Shown: positions 15,740-24,511, counted from the stretch's first letter. The stretch is DNA of 38,469 nucleotides from JAYZDF01 sp036337945 (GCA_036337945.1 JAYZDF010000068.1:1-38469), one strand, 5' to 3'. The notes: generated by a model not told the origin, from the sequence alone. Program-made: numbers and translations.

Positions 15740-16465
15740 GTGCCAAAGGTCATCAAACGAAAAGAAGCGGATTCGGCATCGGCGAGCTCCTCCAGACCAA
15801 CGAAACCACCTCGGAGATCCGGACACTCGGGGGGAAGAGGGCGAAAACCTATCATTGAAAAAGAAATCGTTGGTGCTGAAAAAGAGGCGCGACGAATCTT
15901 GGCCGAGGCGCGAACACAGGCTCAGCAGATTATTGACCAAGCCAAGCACGAAGGCGAAGAGATTAGGCAACGTGCCCATCAAGAGGGCTACGAAGAGGGG
16001 CTTGGGCAGCATACTGAGCAAACAACGCAAGCGCTTTTGCAAGTAGAGCAGATGAAGGCATCCATCGAGCCTGAGTACATCAAACTCGTCACAGCTTGCG
16101 TCGAAAAAATTATCGGCAAAGAGCTTCGTACTGAGCCTCGAACAATTGTGAGCATCGTACGTGCTGCGCTAAAAGACGCGACTCAACAGCGAGAAATTAA
16201 TGTAAGAGTCAATCCTGACGATGTTGATACGTTGCGCTCTAATCAACGTCGACTCTTCGACGTTTTGGCGCGAGCTGGGAACGTAGAAATTCGTGAAGAT
16301 GACTCCGTTCGTCGTGGTGGCTGCATCGTGGTTACTGAACTAGGTACAATTGATGCCTCGTTAGACCGTCAACTCGCAGCATTAGAGGTTGCACTGCAAG
16401 ACGAACTAAATTCTTCGGAAGAAGATGAGTCTGAAACCGGAGAGTACGACGAGGAGAGCTACTAG
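15740..16465 (+). CDS. sctL: Type III secretion stator protein SctL (FliH/HrpE/YscL family)
   Basis: A 241-residue cytoplasmic protein that would link the SctN ATPase to the SctQ sorting platform. Residues about 30-45 are basic (KPPRRSG). A long Glu/Ala/Gln-rich coiled coil (about 45-115) follows, then a globular C-terminal domain. That domain has the family pattern NVRVNPDDVDTLR and then VRRGGCIVVTELGTIDASLDRQ. The tail after residue 220 is very acidic. The start codon is GTG with GGAG only one base upstream, which is unusually close, so the exact start is uncertain. This is the first gene of the locus, three bases before sctN. Confidence 0.88.
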   Translation: MPKVIKRKEADSASASSSRPTKPPRRSGHSGGRGRKPIIEKEIVGAEKEARRILAEARTQAQQIIDQAKHEGEEIRQRAHQEGYEEGLGQHTEQTTQALLQVEQMKASIEPEYIKLVTACVEKIIGKELRTEPRTIVSIVRAALKDATQQREINVRVNPDDVDTLRSNQRRLFDVLARAGNVEIREDDSVRRGGCIVVTELGTIDASLDRQLAALEVALQDELNSSEEDESETGEYDEESY

Positions 16466-16467
16466 TT

Positions 16468-17781
16468 GTGTCCGCACCGCTAACTTTTGATCGTTATATT
16501 CGCCGCGTCCAGAACCGTAAGCTCACTCATGTAAGAGGTCGTGTCACGGAACTCACAGGCCTGATCATCAAAGCCGCGGTACCTGGAGTCCGAATCGGTG
16601 AGATGGTCGAGATAGTGAACCCCGATCGCAGACTCAACGCCGAAGTTGTCGGTTTTAGGGACAAAGAAGTGCTGCTCATGCCGATGGGTTCAGCTGAGGG
16701 CGTTGGTCCTGATTCCGAAGTCATCCCTAGCGGTAAACCGTTTGAAATTATGTGCGGTGTAGGGTTGCTGGGCAGAGTTCTTGATGGACTTGGTCAGCCA
16801 GCCGATGGCCGACCTCTTGACATGAGAGGTCTTGAGCCCTGGGCCGTTGAGCGAGACCCTCCTAATCCCATGGATCGTGAACGCATCACGGAACATATCT
16901 CCTTTGGAGTCCGTGCAATTGATGGGTTGCTCACAATTGGAAAAGGACAACGTGTTGGCCTTTTTGCGGGCTCTGGTGTCGGTAAGTCGACGCTGATGGG
17001 ACAGATCGCACGTAACACCGAGGCCGAGGTCGTTATTTGTTGCTTGATCGGCGAACGTGGCCGCGAAGTTAAGGATTTTATTGAGGAGTCCCTAGGTGAA
17101 GAAGGGATGAAGAAATCAGTTGTGGTCTGTGCGACGTCCGATACGCCCTCTTTGGTTCGTCAAAAGTCTGCGTTCGTTGCGACTGCTGTCGCCGAGTGGT
17201 TTCGGGACCGTGGAGCAAAGGTTCTTTTAATGATGGATTCGACCACGCGCTTCGCGCGTGCACAGCGCGAAATTGGTCTTGCGGTCGGTGAACCACCGGC
17301 TCGGCAAGGTTATCCACCTTCCGTCTTTTCTATGCTGCCCCGACTACTCGAACGGACAGGTAATTCGGACCGGGGTTCAATTACTGCATTATATACAGTG
17401 CTCGTTGCAGGCGGTGACATGGAAGAGCCCATCTCAGATGAAGTAAGAGGTATTCTGGATGGCCACATCATTCTGAACCGCGACCTTGGTGCACGCAATC
17501 ATTGGCCTGCGATTGATATTTTGCCGTCACTTTCTCGTGTCATGGCAGGAATAGTTCCTGAAGAGCACCAGCAATCGGCGGCCCAATTGAGAGAAGTTCT
17601 GGCGAATTACGAGAAGCAACGAGATCTAATCTTACTTGGTGCGTATCAATATGGGACAGACCCCAAAACTGACTTTGCGATAGATAAAATCGAGGCCTGT
17701 GAAACCTTCTTAAAGCAACGGACTGAGGAATGTTCAAGCTTTGAAGAAGCCATTCAACAATTAACAGGGCTGTTCTACTAA
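16468..17781 (+). CDS. sctN: Type III secretion ATPase SctN (FliI/YscN family)
   Basis: A 437-residue ATPase that unfolds substrates and releases chaperones at the base of the export apparatus. The N-terminal beta barrel (about 1-90) leads to the P-loop FAGSGVGKST at about residues 166-175. Walker B lies in VLLMMDSTTRFARAQ, followed by the family signature GEPPARQGYPPSVFSMLPRLLERTG. The C-terminal helical domain ends with LTGLFY. The length equals that of typical SctN proteins. The start is a GTG with a GAGGAG ribosome site inside the end of sctL. The stop overlaps the sctO start (TAATG). FliI is the flagellar paralogue; context decides for SctN. Confidence 0.95.
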   Translation: MSAPLTFDRYIRRVQNRKLTHVRGRVTELTGLIIKAAVPGVRIGEMVEIVNPDRRLNAEVVGFRDKEVLLMPMGSAEGVGPDSEVIPSGKPFEIMCGVGLLGRVLDGLGQPADGRPLDMRGLEPWAVERDPPNPMDRERITEHISFGVRAIDGLLTIGKGQRVGLFAGSGVGKSTLMGQIARNTEAEVVICCLIGERGREVKDFIEESLGEEGMKKSVVVCATSDTPSLVRQKSAFVATAVAEWFRDRGAKVLLMMDSTTRFARAQREIGLAVGEPPARQGYPPSVFSMLPRLLERTGNSDRGSITALYTVLVAGGDMEEPISDEVRGILDGHIILNRDLGARNHWPAIDILPSLSRVMAGIVPEEHQQSAAQLREVLANYEKQRDLILLGAYQYGTDPKTDFAIDKIEACETFLKQRTEECSSFEEAIQQLTGLFY

Positions 17782-18266
17782 TGGCGCAATATCGATTGCA
17801 AGCCCTCTTAGGTATTCGTGAAAGAGCCGAAGAGGAAGCCAAACAGTATTTCGCAGATATGCAAGCAGCTTTGCGACACCAAGAAGAACTTCTCCAGGAA
17901 TTTGAAAAAGAACTCGAAGATATGATCGCCGAACGGCTTCGTCGGCGCGAAGAATATTCTCAAAAACTTGCGTCCGGCGAAATGAAAATTACGGACCAAT
18001 CGTCTGCCTATCGATACATTGATCGTCTCAAAGAGCGGGAGACGGACCAGAAATATAAGATCGAAGGTCAAAAAGAATCAGTAAAACAGGCTGAGATGGA
18101 CCTCAAACGTTCCAAAGATGCGCTTGTTCATGCAACGCAGGAACTTAAGGCTCTGCTCAAACACAAGGAAAAATGGGAAACCGAGCTCAAAAAGAAAAGG
18201 GCTCAAAGGCAAGCCGATGAAATGGATGAGATTGGTCAGACCATCTACAATTTCAAAAAAAACTAA
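17781..18266 (+). CDS. sctO: Type III secretion stalk protein SctO (FliJ/YscO family)
   Basis: A 161-residue protein that is almost entirely charged coiled coil. It opens with YRLQALLGIRERAEEEAKQ, the same kind of start seen in FliJ and YscO (short strand, then a long antiparallel helical hairpin). In this family the protein inserts in the ATPase ring and engages SctV. It is coupled to sctN by TAATG overlap. Position directly after sctN and before the length-control gene supports the call even though sequence identity in this family is always low. Confidence 0.82.
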   Translation: MAQYRLQALLGIRERAEEEAKQYFADMQAALRHQEELLQEFEKELEDMIAERLRRREEYSQKLASGEMKITDQSSAYRYIDRLKERETDQKYKIEGQKESVKQAEMDLKRSKDALVHATQELKALLKHKEKWETELKKKRAQRQADEMDEIGQTIYNFKKN

Positions 18267-18363
18267 TCATTTTTCCCAGTTACAAAGCATCACACAACAT
18301 TTCTCGAGCAGTATGCGATAATATAAAGGCTAGGCCGTCGAGTACGCCTACTTTATACTACAT

Positions 18364-19248
18364 ATGGCACGGATTGGAGACACACCAGAACAACAGCGGG
18401 TGAACGATGCGAACGAAGCGCAAAGGCGTCGACGCGTAGACCAATCTAAAAAGCTGGACCAGAACCGCAGGAACGTAGCTTTTGCCGATGTGATGCAGCA
18501 AAAAACACAGCAAGAGCGAAACCAAAAACGAAATTCTCAGCGTGCCGCTTCGAAAGATACTCGAAATCAACAAACGCAGCCTCAACAACAAACCCGAAAT
18601 GCGAAAGAGCTCCTAAAGAATCGACGTGAACTTGCTAAACGAGCCGCTGTGTCTCAGGCAGCGACAAAAGGAGGCACTCGTGCTCGCAATGTAGATGTTG
18701 AAGCAGGCAAAAAAGCAGAAGTTGACCGCTATGGTGAAATTGACAGTGTCGCTGAAACCGAGCGGGAGCGTGTAAAAAACGCGACGCTTGAAGAACAGTC
18801 AGAAATTTTTCTGACAGAAGAGGGTGTACTGGGTGGCGGCCTAGATATCGATCCAGACCGAGAGAGGTCATCCGATGACGATAGGCAACAAGAACAGCAA
18901 TCTGGTCAACACGACGGCCAGCCCGAGCCCCAGATACTCACCGTTGAAGCAGCCGGTTCAAGCACCTCAGAAGGAGCAAAACGCTTACCTGATATCGTCA
19001 TTCGAGAAATCGCTAAGGCCATCGCCGTCGCAGCCGCATCTGATGGTAAGTCAGAGGTCATGATTCAGTTGAAGGGTCCAATGTTCGAAGGCGTAACGCT
19101 GCGCGTGGGACTTCGAAAAGGAAAAGTTCGTTGCAGCTTTGATGGCTGTGACCGGAACACTCGAAACCTTATCGACGCAAGTAAAGGTGAACTTATGCGA
19201 GCCTTATCCAAAAAAGGTTTGGAACTTGATATTCTTCGAGCCCGGTAG
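18364..19248 (+). CDS. sctP: Type III secretion length-control/substrate-switch protein SctP-like (FliK/YscP)
   Basis: A 294-residue protein. Residues 1-200 are hydrophilic, Gln/Arg/Lys/Asp-rich and probably disordered. Residues about 210-294 form a compact domain with the pattern VMIQLKGPMFEGVTLRVGLRKGKVRCSF followed by two helices and LSKKGLELDILRAR. This resembles the T3S4/FliK C-terminal domain that interacts with SctU to switch substrates. Such proteins are secreted and act as molecular rulers. The gene follows sctO after a 97-base gap containing AT-rich sequence, so a separate promoter is possible. No obvious Shine-Dalgarno precedes the ATG. The call relies on C-terminal pattern and on position. 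Confidence 0.75.
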   Translation: MARIGDTPEQQRVNDANEAQRRRRVDQSKKLDQNRRNVAFADVMQQKTQQERNQKRNSQRAASKDTRNQQTQPQQQTRNAKELLKNRRELAKRAAVSQAATKGGTRARNVDVEAGKKAEVDRYGEIDSVAETERERVKNATLEEQSEIFLTEEGVLGGGLDIDPDRERSSDDDRQQEQQSGQHDGQPEPQILTVEAAGSSTSEGAKRLPDIVIREIAKAIAVAAASDGKSEVMIQLKGPMFEGVTLRVGLRKGKVRCSFDGCDRNTRNLIDASKGELMRALSKKGLELDILRAR

Positions 19249-19363
19249 GGCGCCCGAATTGACCTAAGTCTAAAGAAATCTGCTTTTTTTCGCGTGTTTC
19301 GTTCATCTTGACCCCTCAGTGACTTGCTCCTCAGACAGGTAAAAGGTAGTCATATCAATAGCT

Positions 19364-20971
19364 TTGGCTGTTCAACCTCCACCAGTGCCCGCCCCCACGA
19401 TTCCACATCACGGAGCGATAGGAACTCGAGTGTCGCGAACGCTCGAACCTGACGACCCAGAACTTCGTCAGAAACGAATTCGTCCGTTTCGAATTCACGA
19501 ATTAGAACATATTCCTCGGGACCAAAAATTTATGCACGATGCTCTTTTACGAGCTATGCCTGAAGCGTTTTTCTCCCGAGGATTGGTATCGAGAATTAGC
19601 GCACTTTTTGAAAAGCACACCGACATTTCTGTCGACTTTTTTTTCGACGCGATTCGTTTTCACGAAACGAACCGTCTGCGAAAAGTTATTCCAGGTAAAA
19701 CCTGTCTTTTGATTATTGGCCTGGCACCTAAAACTCAGAAAATTGTGGTCGAAGTTGATTTAGAGTTTGCGTACACAATTGTTGCGAAACTCTTGGGAAC
19801 GTCAAAGAGCGGTTTCGACGTGCATCGTCATCTCACCGAAATTGAGCAGGGCGTTTTCATGTTCATGGCCCTCAAGGTACTGGCTGAATGTGCAGATGAC
19901 TGGCCGAACCCGGAGCAATTATCTCTTCGTATAGAAGATTTCCGAAGCGACGTGCGCTCCGCGGCAGATATCTTCAAAACGGAATCGAGATGGATGTCCG
20001 TAAATTGGAAACTTTCCTACGATATGGACATAGGGAGTGTTCGCGCTTTCATCCCGGAAAGTTTAGCGCGAGCGACTGTTCTGAACCCTAAAAATGCGAA
20101 CCAAGAAATTCAGAACCGAACGAGTGAGCGAATTTGGGAGCGGTTTCAATCTTTTGGGGGCGTACCCGTTGATGTCTGGGTTGAGACAGGGAATATAGAA
20201 CTCTCACGGGGAGACCTAGAGGAGTTGGAACCCGGAGATATTGTACTTCTGGAAGATACTTCAATACAAATTCAAGATGGCTGGATTCACGGTCCAGCGA
20301 CTATGCGCGTAGGGCTTGGAAAAATCGCAAAACTTACTGGTGAAATACGTATGCAAGATGAAAAACAATTCTTCGAAATCCAAAATATAATTTATGAACA
20401 ACCACCATCTGTTCATGACCCGGTTATTGGTCATGGCGCGCCCGAAAATCCCGAGGAATTGGTGGCAGGCTACGAAGATCACGAACATGGCTATTCAGAA
20501 CAAGAGGGCGATGACGGAAACGTGACTAACGACGATGTCTTCGACGAAGATTATGGCCTCGATGACGAAAATGACGGCGATTATGAGGATTACGAAGAGG
20601 GCGACTACGAAGAAGGCGACTACGAAGAAGGCGGCTACGAAGAGGGCGGCTACGAGGAAGGCGGCTACGAGGAAGGCGGCTACGAAGATGGTGCTTCCGA
20701 AGAACCGGAGGCTCAGGCGAATCGTTTTCCGGAGGCAGAACCCCTGCTCGGCGACATCCCTATGGTTGCCGTTGTTGAGCTTGGTCGCGTGCAATTGACC
20801 GCAGATGAGATTGTTAGACTTCGTTCTGGTCAGCTTATTGAACTAGGACGGTCGCCCACGGAGGCGGTTGATCTTGTCGTCAATAATAAACTCGTCGCGA
20901 AAGGCGAACTGGTTGAAATCGAGGGGGCGCTGGGCGTCAAGCTCGTAAGCCTGAGCCAAAACGGAGAATGA
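19364..20971 (+). CDS. sctQ: Type III secretion sorting-platform protein SctQ with repeat insertion
   Basis: This protein would form the cytoplasmic ring/pods (C-ring equivalent). It has 535 residues, against about 300-350 usually. An N-terminal region (about 30-240) resembles the FliM/SctQ middle domain. A first SpoA domain lies at about 265-345 (DVWVETGNIELSRGDL...MRVGLGKIAKLTGEI). An acidic insertion of about 110 residues follows, with seven YEEGG-type units. A second SpoA domain (MVAVVELGRVQLTADEIVRLRSG split across residues 465-535) ends the protein. The frame opens at TTG 19364 without a close ribosome site; GTG at 19430, six bases after AGGA, is an attractive alternative start and would remove 22 Pro-rich residues. 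The stop overlaps the FliO-like gene (ATGA). Confidence 0.85.
   Translation: MAVQPPPVPAPTIPHHGAIGTRVSRTLEPDDPELRQKRIRPFRIHELEHIPRDQKFMHDALLRAMPEAFFSRGLVSRISALFEKHTDISVDFFFDAIRFHETNRLRKVIPGKTCLLIIGLAPKTQKIVVEVDLEFAYTIVAKLLGTSKSGFDVHRHLTEIEQGVFMFMALKVLAECADDWPNPEQLSLRIEDFRSDVRSAADIFKTESRWMSVNWKLSYDMDIGSVRAFIPESLARATVLNPKNANQEIQNRTSERIWERFQSFGGVPVDVWVETGNIELSRGDLEELEPGDIVLLEDTSIQIQDGWIHGPATMRVGLGKIAKLTGEIRMQDEKQFFEIQNIIYEQPPSVHDPVIGHGAPENPEELVAGYEDHEHGYSEQEGDDGNVTNDDVFDEDYGLDDENDGDYEDYEEGDYEEGDYEEGGYEEGGYEEGGYEEGGYEDGASEEPEAQANRFPEAEPLLGDIPMVAVVELGRVQLTADEIVRLRSGQLIELGRSPTEAVDLVVNNKLVAKGELVEIEGALGVKLVSLSQNGE
20591..20695 (+). repeat. 15-base tandem repeat inside sctQ (seven units)
   Basis: Seven consecutive 15-base units of the form TACGAAGAAGGCGGC, the last one degenerate, encode Tyr-Glu-Glu-Gly-(Asp/Gly). 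Units differ at synonymous third positions and by one GAC/GGC change. The array preserves frame, so copy-number change would lengthen or shorten the linker between the two SpoA domains without disrupting them. Confidence 0.95.
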
Positions 20972-21540
20972 TGAAGCAGCTAATTCTCATTTTGTTGAGT
21001 AGTTTTTTATTTGCGACGATTGCGGTTGCTCAGCCGCTTCCTTCCAATGAAAAAGTTACCGCAGCAACGTCTTCTACAGCTCGATTTAATGCTGCTCTTG
21101 CGAAGGAAGAGAGCGGACAAGCTACAGCTGAAAATATTGGCACAAGTGATGGGATGCAATTGGCAGGCAAATTATTTCAGGTCGTCCTTTGGACTCTTAT
21201 TACCTGTCTACTTGCGTATATGATTCTCGGAAAGATGCTCCCGAAATTGTTACAGATGACGCCAGGAGGGCAGGTTGGCTTGACGGCTACAGCTCCCAAG
21301 GGACTTATTAAATTACTTGATCGACTGCCGCTCGATGCAAAACGAAGCCTCTTCATTGTAAAGGTTGAGGATGAGTTTTTCTTGGTCGGAGTCACGGAGC
21401 AATCAATGCAGATGCTTGCAAAGTTAGACCTGAACGAAGCCAGTGAGCTCCATTCGGCGACAGGGTCACAGCCTTTTGCTGGGCTGTCTCGGTTCGCGTC
21501 ACTGCTCGGTAATAAATCCGAAAAGGATACACCATCATGA
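20968..21540 (+). CDS. FliO-like type III export apparatus protein
   Basis: A 190-residue membrane protein. It has a probable signal peptide (MMKQLILILLSSFLFATIAVAQ), a periplasmic segment of about 45 residues, and one membrane segment at about 67-90. The cytoplasmic domain carries the FliO-type core DRLPLDAKRSLFIVKVEDE followed by FFLVGVTEQ. In flagella FliO assists assembly of the FliP/FliR core; injectisome systems normally lack it. It is placed between sctQ and sctR, exactly the fliN-fliO-fliP position of flagellar operons, with four-base overlaps on both sides (20968-20971 and 21537-21540). The FliO call is confident; the role here is inferred from flagella. Confidence 0.83.
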   Translation: MMKQLILILLSSFLFATIAVAQPLPSNEKVTAATSSTARFNAALAKEESGQATAENIGTSDGMQLAGKLFQVVLWTLITCLLAYMILGKMLPKLLQMTPGGQVGLTATAPKGLIKLLDRLPLDAKRSLFIVKVEDEFFLVGVTEQSMQMLAKLDLNEASELHSATGSQPFAGLSRFASLLGNKSEKDTPS

Positions 21541-22382
21541 TAGGAAAGAAGGGTTCTCGTAAAAGGTCAATGAGAGGAGCACTTTTGCTCACAGCTGCAT
21601 TGGCGGCGGCTGGCGGTGTTTGTGTCGTCGATGCCGAGCCTGCGCACGCTCAACGTAATCGACCGCGTCGCTCTATTCGAGAGTTGACCCAAGTGAATCA
21701 GCAGGAATCATTGGTGTCCCGTCCATTGATGCTTGCCTTCGCGCTCGCTGGAATGGCGTTGCTGCCATTCTTGATCATTATGGTCACAAGCTTCGTGAAG
21801 ATCTCTGTTGTCTTGTCAATTGTTCGTTCGGCTTTGGGAACACAACAAATGCCGCCGACTCAGGTCATAACGGGGCTCTCGATTATACTTACAATATATG
21901 TGATGACCCCTGTGGGGCTTGAGGTGTATCGAAATGCCCAAGCGCTTATTGATAAAAAGGCTCCCGGAAAATCTCTACTCACTGCGCAATCCGTAGATTT
22001 AGCCTTTGAAGCAATGGCTGAGGCTCGCGATCCCATGCGAAAGTTCCTGACTCGGCACAGCCATATGAAAGATAGAGCGATGTTCTTCAGCTTGGCGAAG
22101 CGGCTCAGACAGCCGGAAGATAGGCAAGGTGTTGCGCCCGAAGATTTTAGTGTGATTATTCCCTCCTTCGTCATTTCCGAATTGAAGGAGGCCTTCCAGA
22201 TCGGTTTCATTATCTTCGTGCCGTTTTTGGTTATCGATATGGTAGTAGCGAATATTTTGATGGCTCTGGGTATGCAAATGCTTTCGCCGACGACGATTTC
22301 GCTCCCGTTTAAACTGTTGTTATTTGTTATAATCGATGGCTGGTACCTGATCACAAAGGGACTGGTCGTTGGTTATGTTTAG
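21537..22382 (+). CDS. sctR: Type III export apparatus protein SctR (FliP family), with signal peptide
   Basis: A core component of the export gate, 281 residues. The family blocks are clear: MVTSFVKISVVLSIVRSALGTQQMPPTQ, LTIYVMTPV, FSVIIPSFVISELKEAFQIGF, and LGMQMLSPTTISLPFKLLLF. The N-terminus has a basic start and a hydrophobic core ending in AHA near residue 38, resembling a cleavable signal peptide followed by an Arg-rich stretch. Cleavable signals are known for flagellar FliP, whereas injectisome SctR proteins usually lack them. It overlaps the FliO-like gene by four bases and precedes sctS by 21 bases. Confidence 0.93.
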   Translation: MIGKKGSRKRSMRGALLLTAALAAAGGVCVVDAEPAHAQRNRPRRSIRELTQVNQQESLVSRPLMLAFALAGMALLPFLIIMVTSFVKISVVLSIVRSALGTQQMPPTQVITGLSIILTIYVMTPVGLEVYRNAQALIDKKAPGKSLLTAQSVDLAFEAMAEARDPMRKFLTRHSHMKDRAMFFSLAKRLRQPEDRQGVAPEDFSVIIPSFVISELKEAFQIGFIIFVPFLVIDMVVANILMALGMQMLSPTTISLPFKLLLFVIIDGWYLITKGLVVGYV

Positions 22383-22403
22383 TCTAGGAAAGGAGAAGAG
22401 ACC

Positions 22404-22676
22404 GTGACGAATGATTTTATTGCTCAAATCACCAATGAAGCACTCTTACTTGTACTCATTATTTCTGGACCACCTGTTTTGATCTCTTTGATTGTCGGGC
22501 TTATCATCGCTCTATTTCAGGCGGTTACTCAAATCCAAGAACAGTCATTGACCTTTGTGCCAAAAATTATCGTCGTATTCGGCGTCTTGGCGATTTTCGG
22601 TCCGTGGTTAGGTGGAGCGATGGCACAATTCGGACGAATCTGTTTCGAAGGCTTTCCATCCGTAATTGGTAGATGA
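22404..22676 (+). CDS. sctS: Type III export apparatus protein SctS (FliQ family)
   Basis: A 90-residue inner-membrane protein with two hydrophobic hairpin helices, the standard size and layout of SctS/FliQ. The conserved core GPPVLISLIVGLIIALFQAVTQIQEQSL and the following TFVPKIIVVF (separate segment) are diagnostic. It forms part of the helical SctR-SctS-SctT export gate. The start codon is GTG with a good AAGGAGAAG ribosome site upstream. The next gene, sctT, begins 23 bases downstream. Confidence 0.94.
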   Translation: MTNDFIAQITNEALLLVLIISGPPVLISLIVGLIIALFQAVTQIQEQSLTFVPKIIVVFGVLAIFGPWLGGAMAQFGRICFEGFPSVIGR

Positions 22677-22699
22677 ATAAAACTACCGTCGAGTAATCC

Positions 22700-23530
22700 A
22701 TGGGCAGCATCTTTATCTCGTTTGGCGAATTCGTTGGTCGGTCTCCTGACCTGGCGGAACTCGTATTACAGGGTATGTTGCTTATGTTCCGGATTCTTCC
22801 CATCGTATTTATTACACCTTTCTTAGGTGGCAAGTTGGTTCCTGCTACTACAAAAATGGGCATTTCTTTCGCTCTCGCCTTTTTGCTTTGGCCAGCTGTG
22901 GTCGGAACTGTGACAACGCCCATGGCGACGATGAGCGCGGTTGTTTTTATACCGCTTATGCTCAAAGAGTTGTTTATAGGCTACGTAATCGGGTTTGTCG
23001 GCGCGGAAATGTTCTACGCTATGGAGATAGGCGGCCGTGTTCTTGACGTCATGCGCGGTTCCAACATGGCTGAAGTGCAGGTTCCAGAGCTTGGTTTTCG
23101 TGCTTCTCCGCTTGGTTTATTTTTGTTTCAAATTCTCCTAATTGTGTTTATTGGCGTAGGCGGTCATAGGTTGTTTTTAGGAGCATTTATTGAAAGCTAT
23201 GCGCTTGTGCGCATTGATCAATTTCCCGCACTCTCAGGCGGATTTTTCGAATTAGTAGACGCCATTATGAAGTACACCGCATCACTTTTTGCGATTGCTT
23301 TCGCCTTGGTCTTTCCCGGTATCTTCGCAACGTTCATGACGGATGTTGTATTCGGAATGTTAAATCGTATTGCGCCTCAACTAAATGCCTATTTCATGGC
23401 AATGGGTGTAAAGGCGATGTCGGCAATCGCATTGCTACTATTTTCACTTACTCTCGTTTATGATCGTATGGCCGATTTGGTTGCTTACTCGCTGCAGTTT
23501 GCTCAGAACGTGATTAAGTTGTGGGCATAA
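22700..23530 (+). CDS. sctT: Type III export apparatus protein SctT (FliR family)
   Basis: A 276-residue multi-pass inner-membrane protein of the export gate. Typical FliR/SctT features are the hydrophobic N-terminus with MLLMFRILPIVFITPFLGG, and the central KELFIGYVIGFVGAEMFYAMEIGGRVLD (around residues 93-120, in pieces). VFPGIFATFMTDVVFGMLNRIAPQLNAYFMAMGVKA follows, also in consecutive pieces. The length is normal. Its stop codon is immediately adjacent to the stop of a convergent minus-strand gene (23531), with no terminator between them. Confidence 0.93.
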   Translation: MGSIFISFGEFVGRSPDLAELVLQGMLLMFRILPIVFITPFLGGKLVPATTKMGISFALAFLLWPAVVGTVTTPMATMSAVVFIPLMLKELFIGYVIGFVGAEMFYAMEIGGRVLDVMRGSNMAEVQVPELGFRASPLGLFLFQILLIVFIGVGGHRLFLGAFIESYALVRIDQFPALSGGFFELVDAIMKYTASLFAIAFALVFPGIFATFMTDVVFGMLNRIAPQLNAYFMAMGVKAMSAIALLLFSLTLVYDRMADLVAYSLQFAQNVIKLWA

Positions 23531-24511
23531 TTAGAAATCGGGTGAGTAAATCACCGATGCAAGCTTTTTATCGAGCTCTTGAGCATCTAATTCCTTGATG
23601 TGGATCACCGAGTTTGCATGAGTCTGAAGCATAAAAACACTTCCTGGGACACTAAGCAGAGTGAGATCTCGCGTCACCCATTCTTGGGCTAGATAATCAA
23701 ATCGGGTTAAAACGTAACGGCTTCGTTGCGTAAGCCCATCTGATAAATCTCGTAAAAAGGGTCTGAGTGCGTGACTGTCTTTACGTCTCATTATTACCCC
23801 CTTTTTTTCCAACGACTCTAGTGCCTTTAGCCACTCGAACGGCTGAACGACACTTCCTGATTTTTCAAAATCGAGAGACAACTTCTTTGCTAGTCTTTGC
23901 AGTGAGCCTTCTTCATCAACTGAGTCACTCATGACGACAGATGGGCCAAGAGATTCACTATGGCTCATTGAACGTTTCGGGTGTGCCCTCGGTTTTGCGG
24001 TGTTTGAGGTCTCTTTTGCAACAAGAGAGAAAACAAAATATTCGGGGAGACTCATTTTGAGTTCGATGAGGTCTCCTCCTGAACTTCTGGCGGTAAAGAA
24101 TCCTCGGACTCGTTTGTATAGCCAGCTTTTTCCTCTTGGAACTCCGAGTGATATCGCTTGCTTGTTACTTTGGAGTTCCATGAATGTTGAGGCTCGCTCG
24201 AAAGCATCAAAGAGTAGATTAGTTTGGTTAAGGTTCCGTTTAGTAAGGACTATTCGTGCATCAGGCTGTGAAGCGATGAGTAGTCTTCTCAAAAGCTCTC
24301 TTTTCGGTCGAAATGTTCTTTCTTCTACGAGGCTCTTTTCTAATAGTGTTTGCGCGCTGTCTCCAAACCCTTCCGAATTTGAAATTGAAAGCTGTGACGA
24401 TAAAGGTGACTCGTTACAAGGTATCAAATCACAGGTGAATCGGAGAAGATTGAGCTCCTTATGTGATATTTTTACAATGCCATCGAATGGATCGTCCGGA
24501 ATTTGATTCAT
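23531..24511 (-). CDS. Unknown protein encoded antisense within the type III locus
   Basis: No family recognised. The product has 326 residues, no signal peptide and no membrane segment. It contains a Ser/Thr/charged middle (about 170-200, probably a linker) between an N-terminal alpha/beta-looking part and a C-terminal part. The C-terminal part has strand-like segments (RYVLTRFDYLAQEWVTRDLTLLSVPGSV in two blocks; VIHIKEL) before a terminal helix. A two-domain layout of this kind could suit a substrate chaperone or regulator, but nothing in the sequence proves it. It is coupled by ATGA overlap to the coiled-coil gene upstream and ends flush against sctT. The pair is embedded between sctT and sctU, so a secretion-related role is likely by location only. 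Confidence 0.75.
   Translation of the reverse strand: MNQIPDDPFDGIVKISHKELNLLRFTCDLIPCNESPLSSQLSISNSEGFGDSAQTLLEKSLVEERTFRPKRELLRRLLIASQPDARIVLTKRNLNQTNLLFDAFERASTFMELQSNKQAISLGVPRGKSWLYKRVRGFFTARSSGGDLIELKMSLPEYFVFSLVAKETSNTAKPRAHPKRSMSHSESLGPSVVMSDSVDEEGSLQRLAKKLSLDFEKSGSVVQPFEWLKALESLEKKGVIMRRKDSHALRPFLRDLSDGLTQRSRYVLTRFDYLAQEWVTRDLTLLSVPGSVFMLQTHANSVIHIKELDAQELDKKLASVIYSPDF

Noticed and set aside
20591..20695. Tandem repeat considered as a CRISPR-like array
   Set aside because: Units are contiguous 15-base repeats without spacers and encode a regular peptide in frame within sctQ.
21860..22354. Minus-strand frame of 164 codons opposite sctR
   Set aside because: sctR is clearly conserved on the other strand, and the antisense product shows no recognisable motif.
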